A DNA stretch of 64,000 nucleotides from JBBRHQ01 sp963738305 (GCA_963738305.1 CAVTVU010000007.1:124001-188000); one strand, 5' to 3'; shown: positions 1 to 8,526, counted from the first letter of the stretch. Notes: a model not told the origin generated them from the letters alone. Made by a program: numbers and translations.

Positions 1-202
1 CGCGATTACGGCTCGATCGAGAAGACAATCCTCTTCGGCCGCAATCCCCTTGACGACATCGACGCGTTCCTCTCACATATGGATGCGATGGCGAAGCTCG
101 GCATCGAAAAGGTCTGGGTCTCGAACAGAGTCCCGGGACCCGCCCGCCTGGGCGAGCGAGGTCTGCGAGATGACCGTCTCGCGCCTGGAGGAACTCGGGT
201 AG
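1..202 (+). CDS. LLM-class F420-dependent oxidoreductase, C-terminal end (partial, frameshifted)
   Basis: The window opens inside a gene. Frame 1 reads a C-terminal segment with IEKTILFGRNPLDD and a KLGIEKVWV strand, which resembles the end of actinobacterial luciferase-like (LLM) F420-dependent oxidoreductases. Near position 130 the conserved reading moves by one base. The other frame then gives WASEVCEMTVSRLEELG followed by TAG at 200-202, a natural end for this family. A single-base indel is the simplest explanation. The family assignment rests on about 60 residues, so the substrate cannot be named. The 5' part lies outside the window. Confidence 0.5.
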   Translation, partial: AITARSRRQSSSAAIPLTTSTRSSHIWMRWRSSASKRSGSRTESRDPPAWASEVCEMTVSRLEELG

Positions 203-244
203 GCGGTTTCCGCGGCGAATTGAGCGTTCGTCCAGGTCCATGGC

Positions 245-1228
245 CTAGCCGTGCGGAGGCCTCTCGGCCTCGATCGCGGCCTCGACCTCGCGCTCGAGGC
301 CGCCATGCTCAAGGTCCTCGACGACCTCGCTCTCCTCCTCGCGGGTACCGAGCGTGCCGACTACAGGCAGATCGCGCTCGGCCGAGAGCTCGTCGAGCGC
401 CTCCTGCATCATCGCTGTGACCGCGTGGTAGACAGCGTCCTCGTCGGGGTCAGGGCCGAACCGGCGGCGCAGGTCGATCCTGGGCAGCACCTGGATCGTG
501 ATCTGGGAGGGCAACGGGACGCGGCCCGGCAGGTCCAGCACCGTCACGCCGAAGGGAGGCGCGATCTGGATCGGCACGACCTTGAGACGCAGCAGCCGGT
601 CGAGGCCAAGGAGGTGAGAGAGCCGCTCGCCGCGGGTCAGAAAGAGGGCGGTCTCCTGACCGCCTATCGCCACCACCGGGACGATCGGCACGTCGGCCGC
701 AAGCGCCAGACGAACGAAGCCGCTGCGATGGCCGAAGTCGATCTCCCCCGAGTGCCAGGAGGGGCGGTAGGTCTCGTGGTCCCCGCCGGGGTAGACAAGC
801 AGCGCTGCTCCCTTCCCCAGCGCCGCCACCGCGTTCTCGTGGTTCGCCGGGATAGTTCCGTACTTGCGCAGGGGTGCGAGACCTGGCACCTGGAAGACGA
901 GGTCGTGGGCAAGTTGGTGGAACAGCCGGTCGGGCCCGAAATGGTTGTAGAAGCAGTACGCGAAGGCGAAGGTGTCGGCGATCAGGGTCCCGCCCGAGTG
1001 GTTGCCGACCAGCAGCACCGGTCCTTCGTCCGGGATCTGCTCGAGCCCTCGCACCTTGGGGCGGAAGTAGAGCTTCGCCAAGCGGCCCAAGCCCGGCAGG
1101 GTCTCGCGGATGAACAGCGGGTCGCGCTCGCCCAGCGGATCCTCGGCCCGGAAGCCGAGCAGGTCCCGCGCCATCGCCGACGCGGTTGCGCGGGCGGCGC
1201 CGAGCACCGGGGTGGCCATCGTTCTCAT
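245..1228 (-). CDS. Lysophospholipid/glycerolipid acyltransferase family protein (PlsC-like)
   Basis: This 327-residue protein has the PlsC-type acyltransferase core. The acceptor block VGNHSGG lies near residue 76, followed by an aspartate (LIAD) as in the variant NHxxG...D motif of TMEM68/DGAT2-like bacterial members, and a later VYPGGDHETYRP segment matches the family's conserved F/YPEG-type block. Such enzymes transfer an acyl chain from acyl-CoA to a glycerolipid or related alcohol at the membrane. The last 50 residues are acidic and probably disordered. The ATG at 1228 has only a weak purine-rich (AAGGG) leader. It stands alone on this strand; whether it works with the acyl-CoA synthetase and wax-ester synthase elsewhere in the window is inference. 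Confidence 0.8.
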   Translation of the reverse strand: MRTMATPVLGAARATASAMARDLLGFRAEDPLGERDPLFIRETLPGLGRLAKLYFRPKVRGLEQIPDEGPVLLVGNHSGGTLIADTFAFAYCFYNHFGPDRLFHQLAHDLVFQVPGLAPLRKYGTIPANHENAVAALGKGAALLVYPGGDHETYRPSWHSGEIDFGHRSGFVRLALAADVPIVPVVAIGGQETALFLTRGERLSHLLGLDRLLRLKVVPIQIAPPFGVTVLDLPGRVPLPSQITIQVLPRIDLRRRFGPDPDEDAVYHAVTAMMQEALDELSAERDLPVVGTLGTREEESEVVEDLEHGGLEREVEAAIEAERPPHG

Positions 1229-1395
1229 CCCTTCGTCGCTGTGAGGAATCGGCGTAGGCAGAGTTCCAAACTGGGAGTCTGCCCTAGTGTCGCAGTACGA
1301 CTCGCCTACTTCCAGGACGGCTCAGCCGCGCAGCGTCCCCTCGTCGCTCGCTTCACCGGGGCCCCCTGGCCCAGCCGTCGGATAGGTCCGCTCAC

Positions 1396-1638
1396 TCATC
1401 GTCGGCAACCAAGACCGGCGGCGCCGTCCGACGTGACGGTTGGTTCTCGGGCTGGCGACGAGCTGACACCTAGGCTCGGTGCCGACCTCATCTCGTAGGT
1501 CACCCGGCCGAAGAGGAGAGCGTCGTCCTGGTCGAGAATCTTCGTCGCGTGACGATGTGTCTCTTCGTCCGCAGAGATTGCACGGTGATCGCAGCATCCG
1601 TCCAATGTGACGTGTATGGAATATCGAAGTGGTCGCAC
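1396..1638 (-). pseudogene. Dihydrofolate reductase-like (RibD C-terminal) domain, truncated fragment
   Basis: From a GTG at 1638 the first 50 residues match the N-terminus of RibD C-terminal/dihydrofolate reductase family proteins: a YSIHVTLDG strand, a DEETHRHA segment and LLFGRVTYEM. After about residue 50 the similarity stops and the frame runs into an unrelated tail ending at 1396. Normal members are about 180-200 residues, so this is a remnant lacking most of the fold. The 1229-1395 stretch before the acyltransferase holds no other convincing gene. Decay by deletion is more likely than one indel, because I could not find the missing C-terminal motifs in the other frames. Confidence 0.5.
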
Positions 1639-1668
1639 TACGTGAGCAGGTGCCTCGGTTGCGGAGCG

Positions 1669-3021
1669 TCAGCCGAATGGAGCGACCGAGATCTGCATCG
1701 GCGTCGCGACCTGTTGGGCGCGCTTGGGCCCGTCGGTCTTGCCGGGGAGCTCGAAGAACAGGGTGCGGGTCGAGGTGAAGGTGTTGAACGGGGCGGTGCG
1801 CGGGTCCGTGTTGGGGATCGCCTGGTTGATCCAGGGCCCGCTCGACCCGTAGGCCGAAGCGTCGCCGGTGCACTGCGTCTCGGCTCCGCCCCCGGGGCTG
1901 GCCTTGTCGAGGTAATAGGAGGTCCAGCCGAGGCCGGGTACGTCGCCGTTGATGGCGTGGACGATGGAAACGCCGCCCTGCGACCCGTCCACCGTCTCCC
2001 ACCCGATCTTCCCGGCGGTGGGGCTTTCGGGAGAGCCGTCGATGGTCACGCCTCCCGGTGCGGCGCTGCTGCGGTAGGTCATGCCGCTCGCCGCCGGGCT
2101 GTAGTCGAAGAAGTCGAGGATCCCCGGGATCGCGTGTACCCGGAGATACGTGGTGATGTCCTCGCGGCGTTCGTAGAAGATGTGCTGGCGGACGGTCAGC
2201 GGCCCGCTGTTGGCGCCGATGTACGAGCGGATCGCCCGCACCGGGCCGCTCTTGTTCGCGATGAAGGCGCCCTCGGCGTCGTCGAAGGTGTCCTCGCTGC
2301 GCGCGCAGTTACCGGGCGCGAACAGGTCCTTGTGGCGATCGAGGATGTCGACCCCGGTGGCGCCCTTGGTCCGCAGCCGCAGCGCGTCGTCGGCCCAGCG
2401 ATCCGAGAAGTGCTGGCTGTAGAAGCTCGTCGTGACCGTCGAGTCCTCGGGGTTGGGCCCGTCGGTGAGGCGGTAGGTCGATTTGTAGTCGCCCGAGAGC
2501 AGGTTGAACCGGTAATCGACGTAGCTCCGGCCGGCTCCAGGGTCGAGGTTGCCGGTTTGCCGGTACAGGTAGATGAAGGCGTCGGTAGGATCGCCGACGG
2601 GATCGTGCACACGGATCTCCTCACCGGAGCCGGCGACCACGTTTGGCGGGCTCTGCCCCGCCGGCGCCTGGCCGCCGGCATCGATCCCCATGAAGGCGAT
2701 CTCGTCGTTGGCGTCGACGCTGGGGTCGGGGTCGGGGCCCGTGAAGGTGCCGGGGTCGTCGTAGGTCAGCACCTGCACCCCGTCTGGCGTCTGGTTGTAG
2801 ACCGTTCCGAGGTCGACCATCGAGCGCTCGTCCACCTGGACCGGCACCTGGGTCCAGGTCCCGTTGAGGTAGCGGTAGGCGAGCACCTTCCCGGGCTGGG
2901 CGGCGGCCAGTCTCGGTACATCGGAGCCCTTGAGGACGACTGGGTCTTCCGGTCGCTGCGCGGCGCAGCCGCTCATCAGCGCCGCGGCGAGCAGGACGGG
3001 AATTATCAGCCAGCGACGCAT
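1669..3021 (-). CDS. Putative secreted lipoprotein of unknown function
   Basis: This 450-residue protein starts with a lipoprotein signal: Arg-rich n-region, hydrophobic LLAAAL core, then lipobox LMSG followed by Cys at about residue 19, so it should be lipid-anchored outside the membrane. The mature part is rich in Gly, Asp, Ser and aromatic residues and has several YxD and DP motifs typical of extracellular beta-rich proteins. I see no catalytic signature. A TAGCTT box lies 9 bases before the ATG with no Shine-Dalgarno sequence. It is followed on the plus-coordinate side by the DUF4242 gene on the same strand, which has its own ribosome site. I do not recognise the family. Confidence 0.75.
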   Translation of the reverse strand: MRRWLIIPVLLAAALMSGCAAQRPEDPVVLKGSDVPRLAAAQPGKVLAYRYLNGTWTQVPVQVDERSMVDLGTVYNQTPDGVQVLTYDDPGTFTGPDPDPSVDANDEIAFMGIDAGGQAPAGQSPPNVVAGSGEEIRVHDPVGDPTDAFIYLYRQTGNLDPGAGRSYVDYRFNLLSGDYKSTYRLTDGPNPEDSTVTTSFYSQHFSDRWADDALRLRTKGATGVDILDRHKDLFAPGNCARSEDTFDDAEGAFIANKSGPVRAIRSYIGANSGPLTVRQHIFYERREDITTYLRVHAIPGILDFFDYSPAASGMTYRSSAAPGGVTIDGSPESPTAGKIGWETVDGSQGGVSIVHAINGDVPGLGWTSYYLDKASPGGGAETQCTGDASAYGSSGPWINQAIPNTDPRTAPFNTFTSTRTLFFELPGKTDGPKRAQQVATPMQISVAPFG

Positions 3022-3030
3022 CCTGGACGA

Positions 3031-3036
3031 AAGCTA
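3031..3036 (-). promoter_or_regulatory. Candidate -10 box (TAGCTT) of the lipoprotein gene
   Basis: On the minus strand TAGCTT sits 9 bases before the ATG at 3021 and there is no Shine-Dalgarno sequence in between. The spacing suggests a leaderless or nearly leaderless transcript, as at a dozen other starts in this window. Confidence 0.4.
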
Positions 3037-3075
3037 CCTTGCGCTGCCCCCGGCGGCCACCGCCACCGCGATCGA

Positions 3076-3372
3076 CTACGCGGCGGCGGCCTCCGGGTCG
3101 GGACGGACGAGCACCGTGTCGGCCACCCGAATCACCTCGTCGATCGGCAGGTCGGCCCGCGAGGCGTGGTCGCGAAGTGCCTCGGGGCTCGTCGCCTGAT
3201 AGATGCAGACGGTCCCCACCGCGCTCTCGCCCTCCTCCAGGACGTAGCTGCGGATCCAGCGGACGTCGTCTGACATTTCCTCGTCTCCAACCTGCCTGGA
3301 GCGTTCGGCAGCGGCCTCCAGCTCACTTCCTGACCGCCAGCCGCTGCGACGAAGGATGACGTAGGTGTCCAT
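3076..3372 (-). CDS. DUF4242 / SCO4226-like small nickel-binding-type protein
   Basis: This 98-residue protein has the DUF4242 pattern: MDTYVILRRSGW at the start, a central VRWIRSYVLEEGES strand pair, and C-terminal YQATSPEALRDHA and LPIDEVIRVADTVL. The family includes Streptomyces SCO4226, described as a nickel-binding ferredoxin-fold protein; a nickel role here is by family only. The ATG at 3372 is preceded by AGAGGAAG on the minus strand, a good ribosome site. A [NiFe]-hydrogenase operon is present about 26 kb away, but I would not infer a link from that distance. Confidence 0.8.
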   Translation of the reverse strand: MDTYVILRRSGWRSGSELEAAAERSRQVGDEEMSDDVRWIRSYVLEEGESAVGTVCIYQATSPEALRDHASRADLPIDEVIRVADTVLVRPDPEAAAA

Positions 3373-3460
3373 CGAAGCTTCCTCTCTGTTCGGGTGCCGT
3401 GTGTGCCGATCCTACGAGGCAGGTGGTTGCCGGTCAACGGCGGATCGGGCTCGTGGTCGG

Positions 3461-3649
3461 CTAGAGCAGCAGCGCCAGGCCCACCGCCACCAGCCAGAGG
3501 GACCAGAGGACGTAGGCGATCGGGGTCAGCGCGCCGGCGAGCTTCCACCCGCCCGGCTCAGAGGGGCCGAGGAATTCGGCCGCGGAGATCAGGAACAGCG
3601 GGCCGGTGAGGACGCCGATCAGCACCAGCCCGGTGACCGTCTCGCTCAT
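3461..3649 (-). CDS. Small two-helix membrane protein, unknown
   Basis: The 62-residue product has two hydrophobic helices, roughly residues 4-26 (TVTGLVLIGVLTGPLFLIS) and 40-62, joined by a short polar loop containing EPGGWK. It ends almost immediately after the second helix. No family is recognised. It lies between the DUF4242 gene and another tiny membrane ORF on the same strand, so the three may be co-transcribed. Codon usage is like the neighbours, with strong GC third positions, which supports a real gene. Confidence 0.5.
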   Translation of the reverse strand: MSETVTGLVLIGVLTGPLFLISAAEFLGPSEPGGWKLAGALTPIAYVLWSLWLVAVGLALLL

Positions 3650-3673
3650 CCACCGCCCCCCGGCATGCCGCGG

Positions 3674-3823
3674 CTAGCTGTCCCGCCGCGAGAGCCATCC
3701 GGCCAGCCCGCCGAGCACCAGCCCGGCCTCCGGTGCCAGGGGAAGGTCGGTGGCGAGGCTGACGAGGATGCCGACGACGAGGCCGCCCGCCGCCCCGACC
3801 CCGATCGCCGCCCCGGTGCTCAT
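3674..3823 (-). CDS. Tiny Gly/Val-rich membrane protein (49 aa), unknown
   Basis: An ATG at 3823 opens a 49-residue frame ending at TAG (3674-3676). The product begins MSTGAAIGVGAAGGLVVG and has two short hydrophobic stretches separated by TDLPLAPEAG, ending WLSRRDS. The glycine-zipper-like first segment fits a small integral membrane protein. It starts 10 bases past the end of the secreted-protein gene and precedes the 62-residue membrane ORF on the same strand. Nothing shows a function. Because the frame is short and glycine-rich in GC-rich DNA, a chance ORF is possible. Confidence 0.4.
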   Translation of the reverse strand: MSTGAAIGVGAAGGLVVGILVSLATDLPLAPEAGLVLGGLAGWLSRRDS

Positions 3824-3833
3824 CCCCTGCGAG

Positions 3834-5021
3834 TCAACCGGCGCTCCGGCGCGGCAGGCGTGCCGCCGTGGCAGCCTGGCTCATCTCCACCGAGACCAGA
3901 GCCGAGATGCCGTAGCCGCGCCCGCGCCGGACCACGGCGCTGAACCGCCCCGGCGTCTCCAGCTCGGTGGAGACGGTGGCGATCCCGTGGCGGTCCGTCC
4001 GGGCCCTTCCCCCGGCGAAGCCGACCCGAGCCCGGCGGAGCGGCCGCCCCCTCCAGGTCGCCCTGACCTTGACCCGGACCGCCCCCGGGATGGCCGCGGC
4101 GTCGACCGATCTGACGTCAACCCGAAAGCGCCGGTGGCCGGGCGTGGGGATGAAGTGCAGCAGCGCGCTGGTGGGGCCGAAGCTGAGCTGACAGCCGGGG
4201 TCGAAGGGCCCGATCAGCCAGTGGAGCCGGCCGCCGAGCGCCGGGAAGATGTCGAGCCCCTCCGACTCGCCGCAGATCTGCGTGTCGATCTCGAGCCGGC
4301 GCCGCCCGTTCCGCGTGTTCACCGCCCACACCTGGTCGGCGTCGCCGTCAGAGCCCGCGAGGAGCAGTCGCCGCTTGTGGAAGACGGCGCCGGTCACGCC
4401 AGACGGCGGTACCGCCCCGACCAGCCGCCGGACCGAGTGCAGCACCGGTCCGCCGGGCCCGCGGTTGGCGAAGGAAACCTGTCGCGAGCGGTAGGCGAGC
4501 AGGTCGTCGCCGCTGCTGGTCCAGACCAGCCGCCCGCCCGGGGAGGTCTCCGCCCACATCGCCTTGGGGATCTCGGCGGGGTCGAGCTTGACGTAATAGC
4601 GCCAGGCCAGCGTGGATGGGTCGGCAACCCCGAAGGAGCCCGTGCCGCAGGTGTTGCCTGCTGTGGAGTCGTAGCACTCGAGCGGCAGAAGGACGCGGCC
4701 TCCGTCGCCGGCGTTCCAGGTCGGGTCGCCGATGTGGTTGTAGCCCTCCGCCGCGAGCACGTCGGGCGGAATCGCGTTCGGCACGCCGCCGGTCTGAAGG
4801 AACTCTGGCGTGGTCTTCCAGAGGCCTTGCCTGAACCCCGTGAAGAAGACGTCGCGGTGCGCCGGGTCCGAAGTCAGCCCCTGCCAATAGTTCACCGGCA
4901 CCGAGCTGGCCCCGGTGAGAAGCCAGCGCCCCGGGTCCTGCGCAGCGGCACTCGGCGTCACCGCCAGCGCCAGCACCAGGATGGCCCCTCCAATCGCCCG
5001 CAGTCCCCGTAACCGTCGCAT
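3834..5021 (-). CDS. Secreted protein of unknown function with possible Ig-like C-terminal domain
   Basis: The 395-residue product has a Sec signal peptide (MRRLRG, then a hydrophobic stretch to about residue 24, cleavage after SAAA). The middle is rich in W, Y and G with repeated VWT/LVWTSSGDDLLAYRS-type strands, suggesting a beta-propeller-like fold. Residues from about 290 onward (VDAAAIPGAVRVKVRATWRGRPL...) read like an immunoglobulin/carboxypeptidase-regulatory-like sandwich. Two cysteine pairs fit an extracytoplasmic protein. TAGGCT lies 6 bases before the ATG, and the gene is divergent from the cyclase gene with only 25 bases between them. I do not recognise a named family. Confidence 0.65.
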   Translation of the reverse strand: MRRLRGLRAIGGAILVLALAVTPSAAAQDPGRWLLTGASSVPVNYWQGLTSDPAHRDVFFTGFRQGLWKTTPEFLQTGGVPNAIPPDVLAAEGYNHIGDPTWNAGDGGRVLLPLECYDSTAGNTCGTGSFGVADPSTLAWRYYVKLDPAEIPKAMWAETSPGGRLVWTSSGDDLLAYRSRQVSFANRGPGGPVLHSVRRLVGAVPPSGVTGAVFHKRRLLLAGSDGDADQVWAVNTRNGRRRLEIDTQICGESEGLDIFPALGGRLHWLIGPFDPGCQLSFGPTSALLHFIPTPGHRRFRVDVRSVDAAAIPGAVRVKVRATWRGRPLRRARVGFAGGRARTDRHGIATVSTELETPGRFSAVVRRGRGYGISALVSVEMSQAATAARLPRRSAG

Positions 5022-5027
5022 GGCTGC

Positions 5028-5037
5028 AGCCTAGATC
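5028..5037. promoter_or_regulatory. Divergent overlapping -10 boxes inside a palindrome
   Basis: The 25-base gap between two divergent starts contains GCCTAG-ATCAAG-CTAGGC (5029-5046), a perfect 6-bp inverted repeat. On the minus strand TAGGCT (5033-5028) ends 6 bases before the ATG at 5021. On the plus strand TAGATC (5032-5037) ends 9 bases before the GTG at 5047. Both transcripts would be leaderless, and the two polymerases would compete for one site. Confidence 0.45.
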
Positions 5038-5046
5038 AAGCTAGGC

Positions 5047-5850
5047 GTGCTCGAGATCCTGATCATCATGTTGGTCGCGGCGATCGCGGCTCTGGCCACC
5101 ATCGGTTTGCTCTGGCAGCGTGAGCGGCGCCGGGCCGAGCTCCTCGAGGAGGAGCTGGAGCGCGAGCGGCAGAAGCGCCGAGCGAGGGCCCTGGCGCCTC
5201 TGCCTCCACTGAAGGCTGTGCTCGGCGCCGCCACCCGGGTTCGCGAGCAGGGCCTGGGCGAGGCCCTCTGGAACTCCTTCGAGGAGCTGGCGGGGTGGGC
5301 CGAGGACGCCGAGCCCGAGTTGCGCGAGCTGGCGGCGCGGGATGGCACCCTGACCATCATCTTCACCGACATCGAGGATTCGACCGCGCTCAACGAGGAG
5401 CTGGGGGACAAGGCCTGGCTGAAGCTGCTCGAGGCGCACGACCGGATCGTCCGCAGGTGCGCGGGAATGCATGCCGGCCACATAGTCAAGTCTCAGGGCG
5501 ACGGCTTCATGATCGCCTTTGCCCACGCCGAGGACGCGATCGGCTCGGCGGTGGAGATCCAGCGCTCGCTCGCCTCGGGCCCCCGTCGCCTCCGCGGGAC
5601 CCCGATTGCGGTGCGCATCGGCATCCACACCGGCCCCGCGCTGGAGAAGGGCGGCGACCTCTTCGGCCGCAACGTCGCGCTGGCCGCGCGGGTCGCCGAC
5701 CAGGCCCGCGGCGGCGAGATCCTAGTCACCGCCGAGGCGGGCGAAGCATCAGCCGGCGCCGCCGACCTGCTGGCCGAGCCGCGCGAGGTCGAGCTGAAGG
5801 GCCTGCCCGGCACCCACACGCTGATCGTGGTCGGCTGGGAGGAGCAGTGA
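5047..5850 (+). CDS. Membrane-anchored class III adenylate/guanylate cyclase-domain protein
   Basis: The 267-residue protein starts at GTG with one transmembrane helix (LEILIIMLVAAIAALATIGL, residues 2-21). A charged coiled-coil-like segment follows (RERRRAELLEEELERERQKRR), then a catalytic domain from about residue 99. The domain shows FTDIEDST with the first metal-binding Asp, SQGDGFMIAF with the second conserved Asp, and the RIGIHTGPA strand, all typical of class III nucleotidyl cyclases. It would make cAMP or cGMP on the cytoplasmic face, with dimerisation through the coiled coil. A cyclic-nucleotide-binding protein is encoded in the hydrogenase operon 25 kb away; a link is speculative. 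It starts in a divergent leaderless promoter region. Confidence 0.85.
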   Translation: MLEILIIMLVAAIAALATIGLLWQRERRRAELLEEELERERQKRRARALAPLPPLKAVLGAATRVREQGLGEALWNSFEELAGWAEDAEPELRELAARDGTLTIIFTDIEDSTALNEELGDKAWLKLLEAHDRIVRRCAGMHAGHIVKSQGDGFMIAFAHAEDAIGSAVEIQRSLASGPRRLRGTPIAVRIGIHTGPALEKGGDLFGRNVALAARVADQARGGEILVTAEAGEASAGAADLLAEPREVELKGLPGTHTLIVVGWEEQ

Positions 5851-5859
5851 CCCGAAAAC

Positions 5860-6270
5860 TCAGTCGAGCCCGGCGGCGTCGTCCCAGCCCGGCGGGGGGA
5901 AGTCCGTCTGGGTGATCCGGAGGATGCGACGGTCGCGGAACTCGATCACCTGCGAGAGGATCGGTATCTCCAGCGCCATGCCCGTGTCGCGCGCGGTTCC
6001 GCCACCACGGCCGCGGACCAAGACCGCGCCGTCCTCGCGCAGCCTCAACTCCTCGATCGTAGGTTCCCAGTCCGGAAATACCTCGTTGATCTCGCTCATC
6101 AACGCCTGCACTCCAAGGTGGCCCCGGAAGGAGCTCCCGCCCAGCGCGGCGGTGGCCGCTCCCAGCTCCCATTCGCACTCTGGGTCATAGAGCGCCGCGG
6201 CGGCGTCGGCATCGCGCCGGCGGAAGGCCGCGTATGACTCATAACAGAGCTCAGCGCGCCAATCGCCCAT
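5860..6270 (-). CDS. SnoaL-like (NTF2-fold) protein
   Basis: The 136-residue reading from ATG 6270 (MGDWRAELCYESYAAFRRR) is a compact NTF2/SnoaL-like domain: an N-terminal helix with DADAAAALYDPECEWEL, a central LGVQALMSEI segment and paired strands IPILSQVIEFRDRRILRI near the end. Such domains bind small hydrophobic molecules or act as isomerases or cyclases; the ligand is unknown. I chose this start over an upstream in-frame ATG (6393) because TAGGCT lies 7 bases upstream and the longer N-terminus is Ser/Arg-rich and unlike the family. It converges with the cyclase gene, with 9 bases between them. Confidence 0.7.
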   Translation of the reverse strand: MGDWRAELCYESYAAFRRRDADAAAALYDPECEWELGAATAALGGSSFRGHLGVQALMSEINEVFPDWEPTIEELRLREDGAVLVRGRGGGTARDTGMALEIPILSQVIEFRDRRILRITQTDFPPPGWDDAAGLD

Positions 6271-6277
6271 CGCCAGG

Positions 6278-6283
6278 AGCCTA
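6278..6283 (-). promoter_or_regulatory. Candidate -10 box (TAGGCT) of the SnoaL-like gene
   Basis: TAGGCT on the minus strand ends 7 bases before the chosen ATG at 6270, with no Shine-Dalgarno sequence. It supports the shorter start and a leaderless mRNA. Confidence 0.45.
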
Positions 6284-6301
6284 GTACGGGCCAGGCGCAG
6301 C

Positions 6302-7066
6302 TCAGCGGATCCGGATCCTCGTCGGCTCCGCCAGGAAGAGGTAGTAGACGGCGAGGCCTCCGCTGTAGAGGAGGAAGGCCGAGTAGACGACAAGGCTCCG
6401 CAGCTCGCCGCCCCCCGCCTCGCCGAGGCGGTCGAGGAAGGGAGCGAGGAGGATGATGTCGTAGGCGAGGAACCCGGCGAGCTGCCCGGCGGCGTTGGCC
6501 CACATTGGTCGCAGGAAGCCGTGGACGAAATAGACCGCGGCCCCGAGGTAGACCATGCCGAACATCACCGAGGACTCGGAGGTCAGCGGCCAGGGAAAGA
6601 TGTTCGCGTGGAGAATCAGCGCCGTCCCGGCCGCGACCAGGATCAGGGCGAAGCCGGCGAAGGAGATGCGCACCGGGGCAGGCATCGGCCGCGGGTCGTT
6701 CCACGCAATCTCCCGCGAACGGGAGAAGGCGACGGCGGAGCCGAGGCAGGCGAGGCCGAAGACGATGGCGTAGGGCACCAGGTCCGGTTGGCCGGGATCG
6801 CCGATCAGGGTGATCACGTAGACGAGCATTCCCCCGTACATCACCGCGAGGTCGAGCGCCCCCGCCCGCATCGCCGCCGCATCGCCGCTGAGGGCGATCC
6901 ACAGCAGCGGGATGGCAATCGCCGCCAGGATCGAGCCGATGAAGATGTAGGAGAGAGGGGCTGCGGGCCAGGGCCAGAGCGTCGTCGCCCATTCCAGCTC
7001 GGCGAAGAAACCTCCCGCGAGGACCAGCGAGAGGATGCTGACGGGGACGAAAGCTGCTCTGAGCAC
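6302..7066 (-). CDS. Multi-pass membrane protein, unknown
   Basis: The 254-residue product has about seven to eight hydrophobic helices (for example PLSYIFIGSILAAIAIPLLW, LVPYAIVFGLACLGSAVAF and IILLAPFL) with short loops and no catalytic motif. I prefer the GTG at 7066 over the in-frame ATG at 7129. GAGGA lies 5 bases upstream of this GTG, and the longer version would overlap the divergent gene starting at 7111. The gene resembles unannotated integral membrane proteins of actinobacteria. Neighbours give no pathway clue. Confidence 0.6.
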   Translation of the reverse strand: MLRAAFVPVSILSLVLAGGFFAELEWATTLWPWPAAPLSYIFIGSILAAIAIPLLWIALSGDAAAMRAGALDLAVMYGGMLVYVITLIGDPGQPDLVPYAIVFGLACLGSAVAFSRSREIAWNDPRPMPAPVRISFAGFALILVAAGTALILHANIFPWPLTSESSVMFGMVYLGAAVYFVHGFLRPMWANAAGQLAGFLAYDIILLAPFLDRLGEAGGGELRSLVVYSAFLLYSGGLAVYYLFLAEPTRIRIR

Positions 7067-7110
7067 AGGTCCTCGAACCCTAACCGGCGAGTACCGTTGG
7101 AAAGGATCCG

Positions 7111-7731
7111 ATGATCGAGCTGAAGCCATGGACCCTGCCGCTGATCGTCGCCGCGATCGCGGTGCCGCTCACCGCGGGCTTCCTGGTGGCCGGGCCCGCC
7201 CTCGGCGTCGCGCTCGGCTTCCTCGCTGTTTCGACGCTGGTCTGGATCGCCGTCCGCCAGCGCCCCCGCGGCCCGATCGAGACGGCAAGCCCCCGCGACG
7301 ACAGGCGCCACCTGCTGATCGTGCTCAGCCGCGCGCTCGACGACCCGCAGGCCATCGGGAGGGTCGCTGCGGCATACCGCGCGGATCAGGCCACCGGTGC
7401 CGCTGATGTCCTTGTCCTTGCGCCGGCCCGCAGCCGGCTGCTCGACCGCTGGGCGAACGACCTGGGGCCGGCCCGCGAGGAGGCGCAGCGCAAGCTGGTG
7501 CTGAGCGTGGCATCGCTCAGCAAGGCCGATGTCTCCGCTGAGGCGGCCGTGGGCGACGAGGACGTCGTGCAGGCCGTCGAGGACAGGCTGCGGGAGTTCC
7601 CGGCGGACGAGGTGATCCTGGTCACAGGCCCACCGGACGAGGACCCCGATGGACATAGCGCGGCGGCCGAGCTGCGCCAGCGCCTCCGCCAGCCATTCGA
7701 GCAGGTGATTGAGTCCGGCGCCGGACGCTGA
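7111..7731 (+). CDS. Membrane-anchored UspA-like/Rossmann domain protein
   Basis: The 206-residue protein has two N-terminal transmembrane helices (about residues 6-50, WTLPLIVAAIAVPLTAGFLV and a second VALGFLAVSTLVWIAV). A cytoplasmic alpha/beta domain follows, beginning HLLIVLSRAL. The repeated AADVLVLAPAR and DEVILVTGPPDEDP strands and the helix between them resemble half of a universal stress protein fold, but the ATP-binding GxxGx9GS motif is absent. AAGGATC precedes the ATG, and TACCGT lies further upstream. A sensor or scaffold role is conceivable; none is shown. It converges on the ABC permease gene with 5 bases between them. Confidence 0.55.
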   Translation: MIELKPWTLPLIVAAIAVPLTAGFLVAGPALGVALGFLAVSTLVWIAVRQRPRGPIETASPRDDRRHLLIVLSRALDDPQAIGRVAAAYRADQATGAADVLVLAPARSRLLDRWANDLGPAREEAQRKLVLSVASLSKADVSAEAAVGDEDVVQAVEDRLREFPADEVILVTGPPDEDPDGHSAAAELRQRLRQPFEQVIESGAGR

Positions 7732-7736
7732 CGGCG

Positions 7737-8526
7737 TCAGTCGACCAGGCGGAGGGTCATCCGCCGCACGGCGAGGCGCCACATCGCCGATCGAGAAGGC
7801 CAGCAGGGCGGCGATCCGCAGCAGGTCAACCGCCTCGAAGCCAAAGGCGGCTCCGCGGACCAGCTCGACCAGCTGGTAGAGCGGATTGAACTGGGCCGCG
7901 ATCTGAAAGCCCTGGGGCAGCTGGTCGATCGGGAAGAAGGTGCCCGCCACGAGGAAGAGCGGGGTGATCACTACCGTGGTCACGTAGTTGAACTGGTCGA
8001 TCTTCGCCACCGTGGCCGCGACCGCGATGCCGAACGCGGCAAAACCGATTGCGGTGATGAACCCGAAAAACGGCACCAGCAGCATCCCCGGGGTCGGATC
8101 GAGGCCAAAGGCGAAGGAGACGATCAGCGGGAAGCAGCCGTAGACGCCGGCGCGCAGGGAGATCCAGAGGATCTCCGCGGTGACCAGCTCCTCGACGTCG
8201 ACGGGCGCCGCGAGGATCGCGTCGTAGGTGCGCTGGAAACGGTGCTTGACGAAGGTGCCGAACATCGCCGGGAAGGCGGCGGAGAAGATCACCGCGGTGG
8301 CGACCATTCCCGTGCCGACGAACTCCACATAGGAGAGACCGTCGACGCCGTTGACGATCGTCGCGCCGAGGCCGAGGCCGAATGCGAGCAGGTAGATGGT
8401 CGGCTCCAGCAGGCGCGGAGAATGTCGTCGCCTTCCAGAAGGTGCGGAAGTTGGCGACCTCGCGACTCATCACACCGGTGATCGCCGCCGGCTCGAGCCG
8501 GCGCATGCGGGCCTTGCGCTCCGCGC

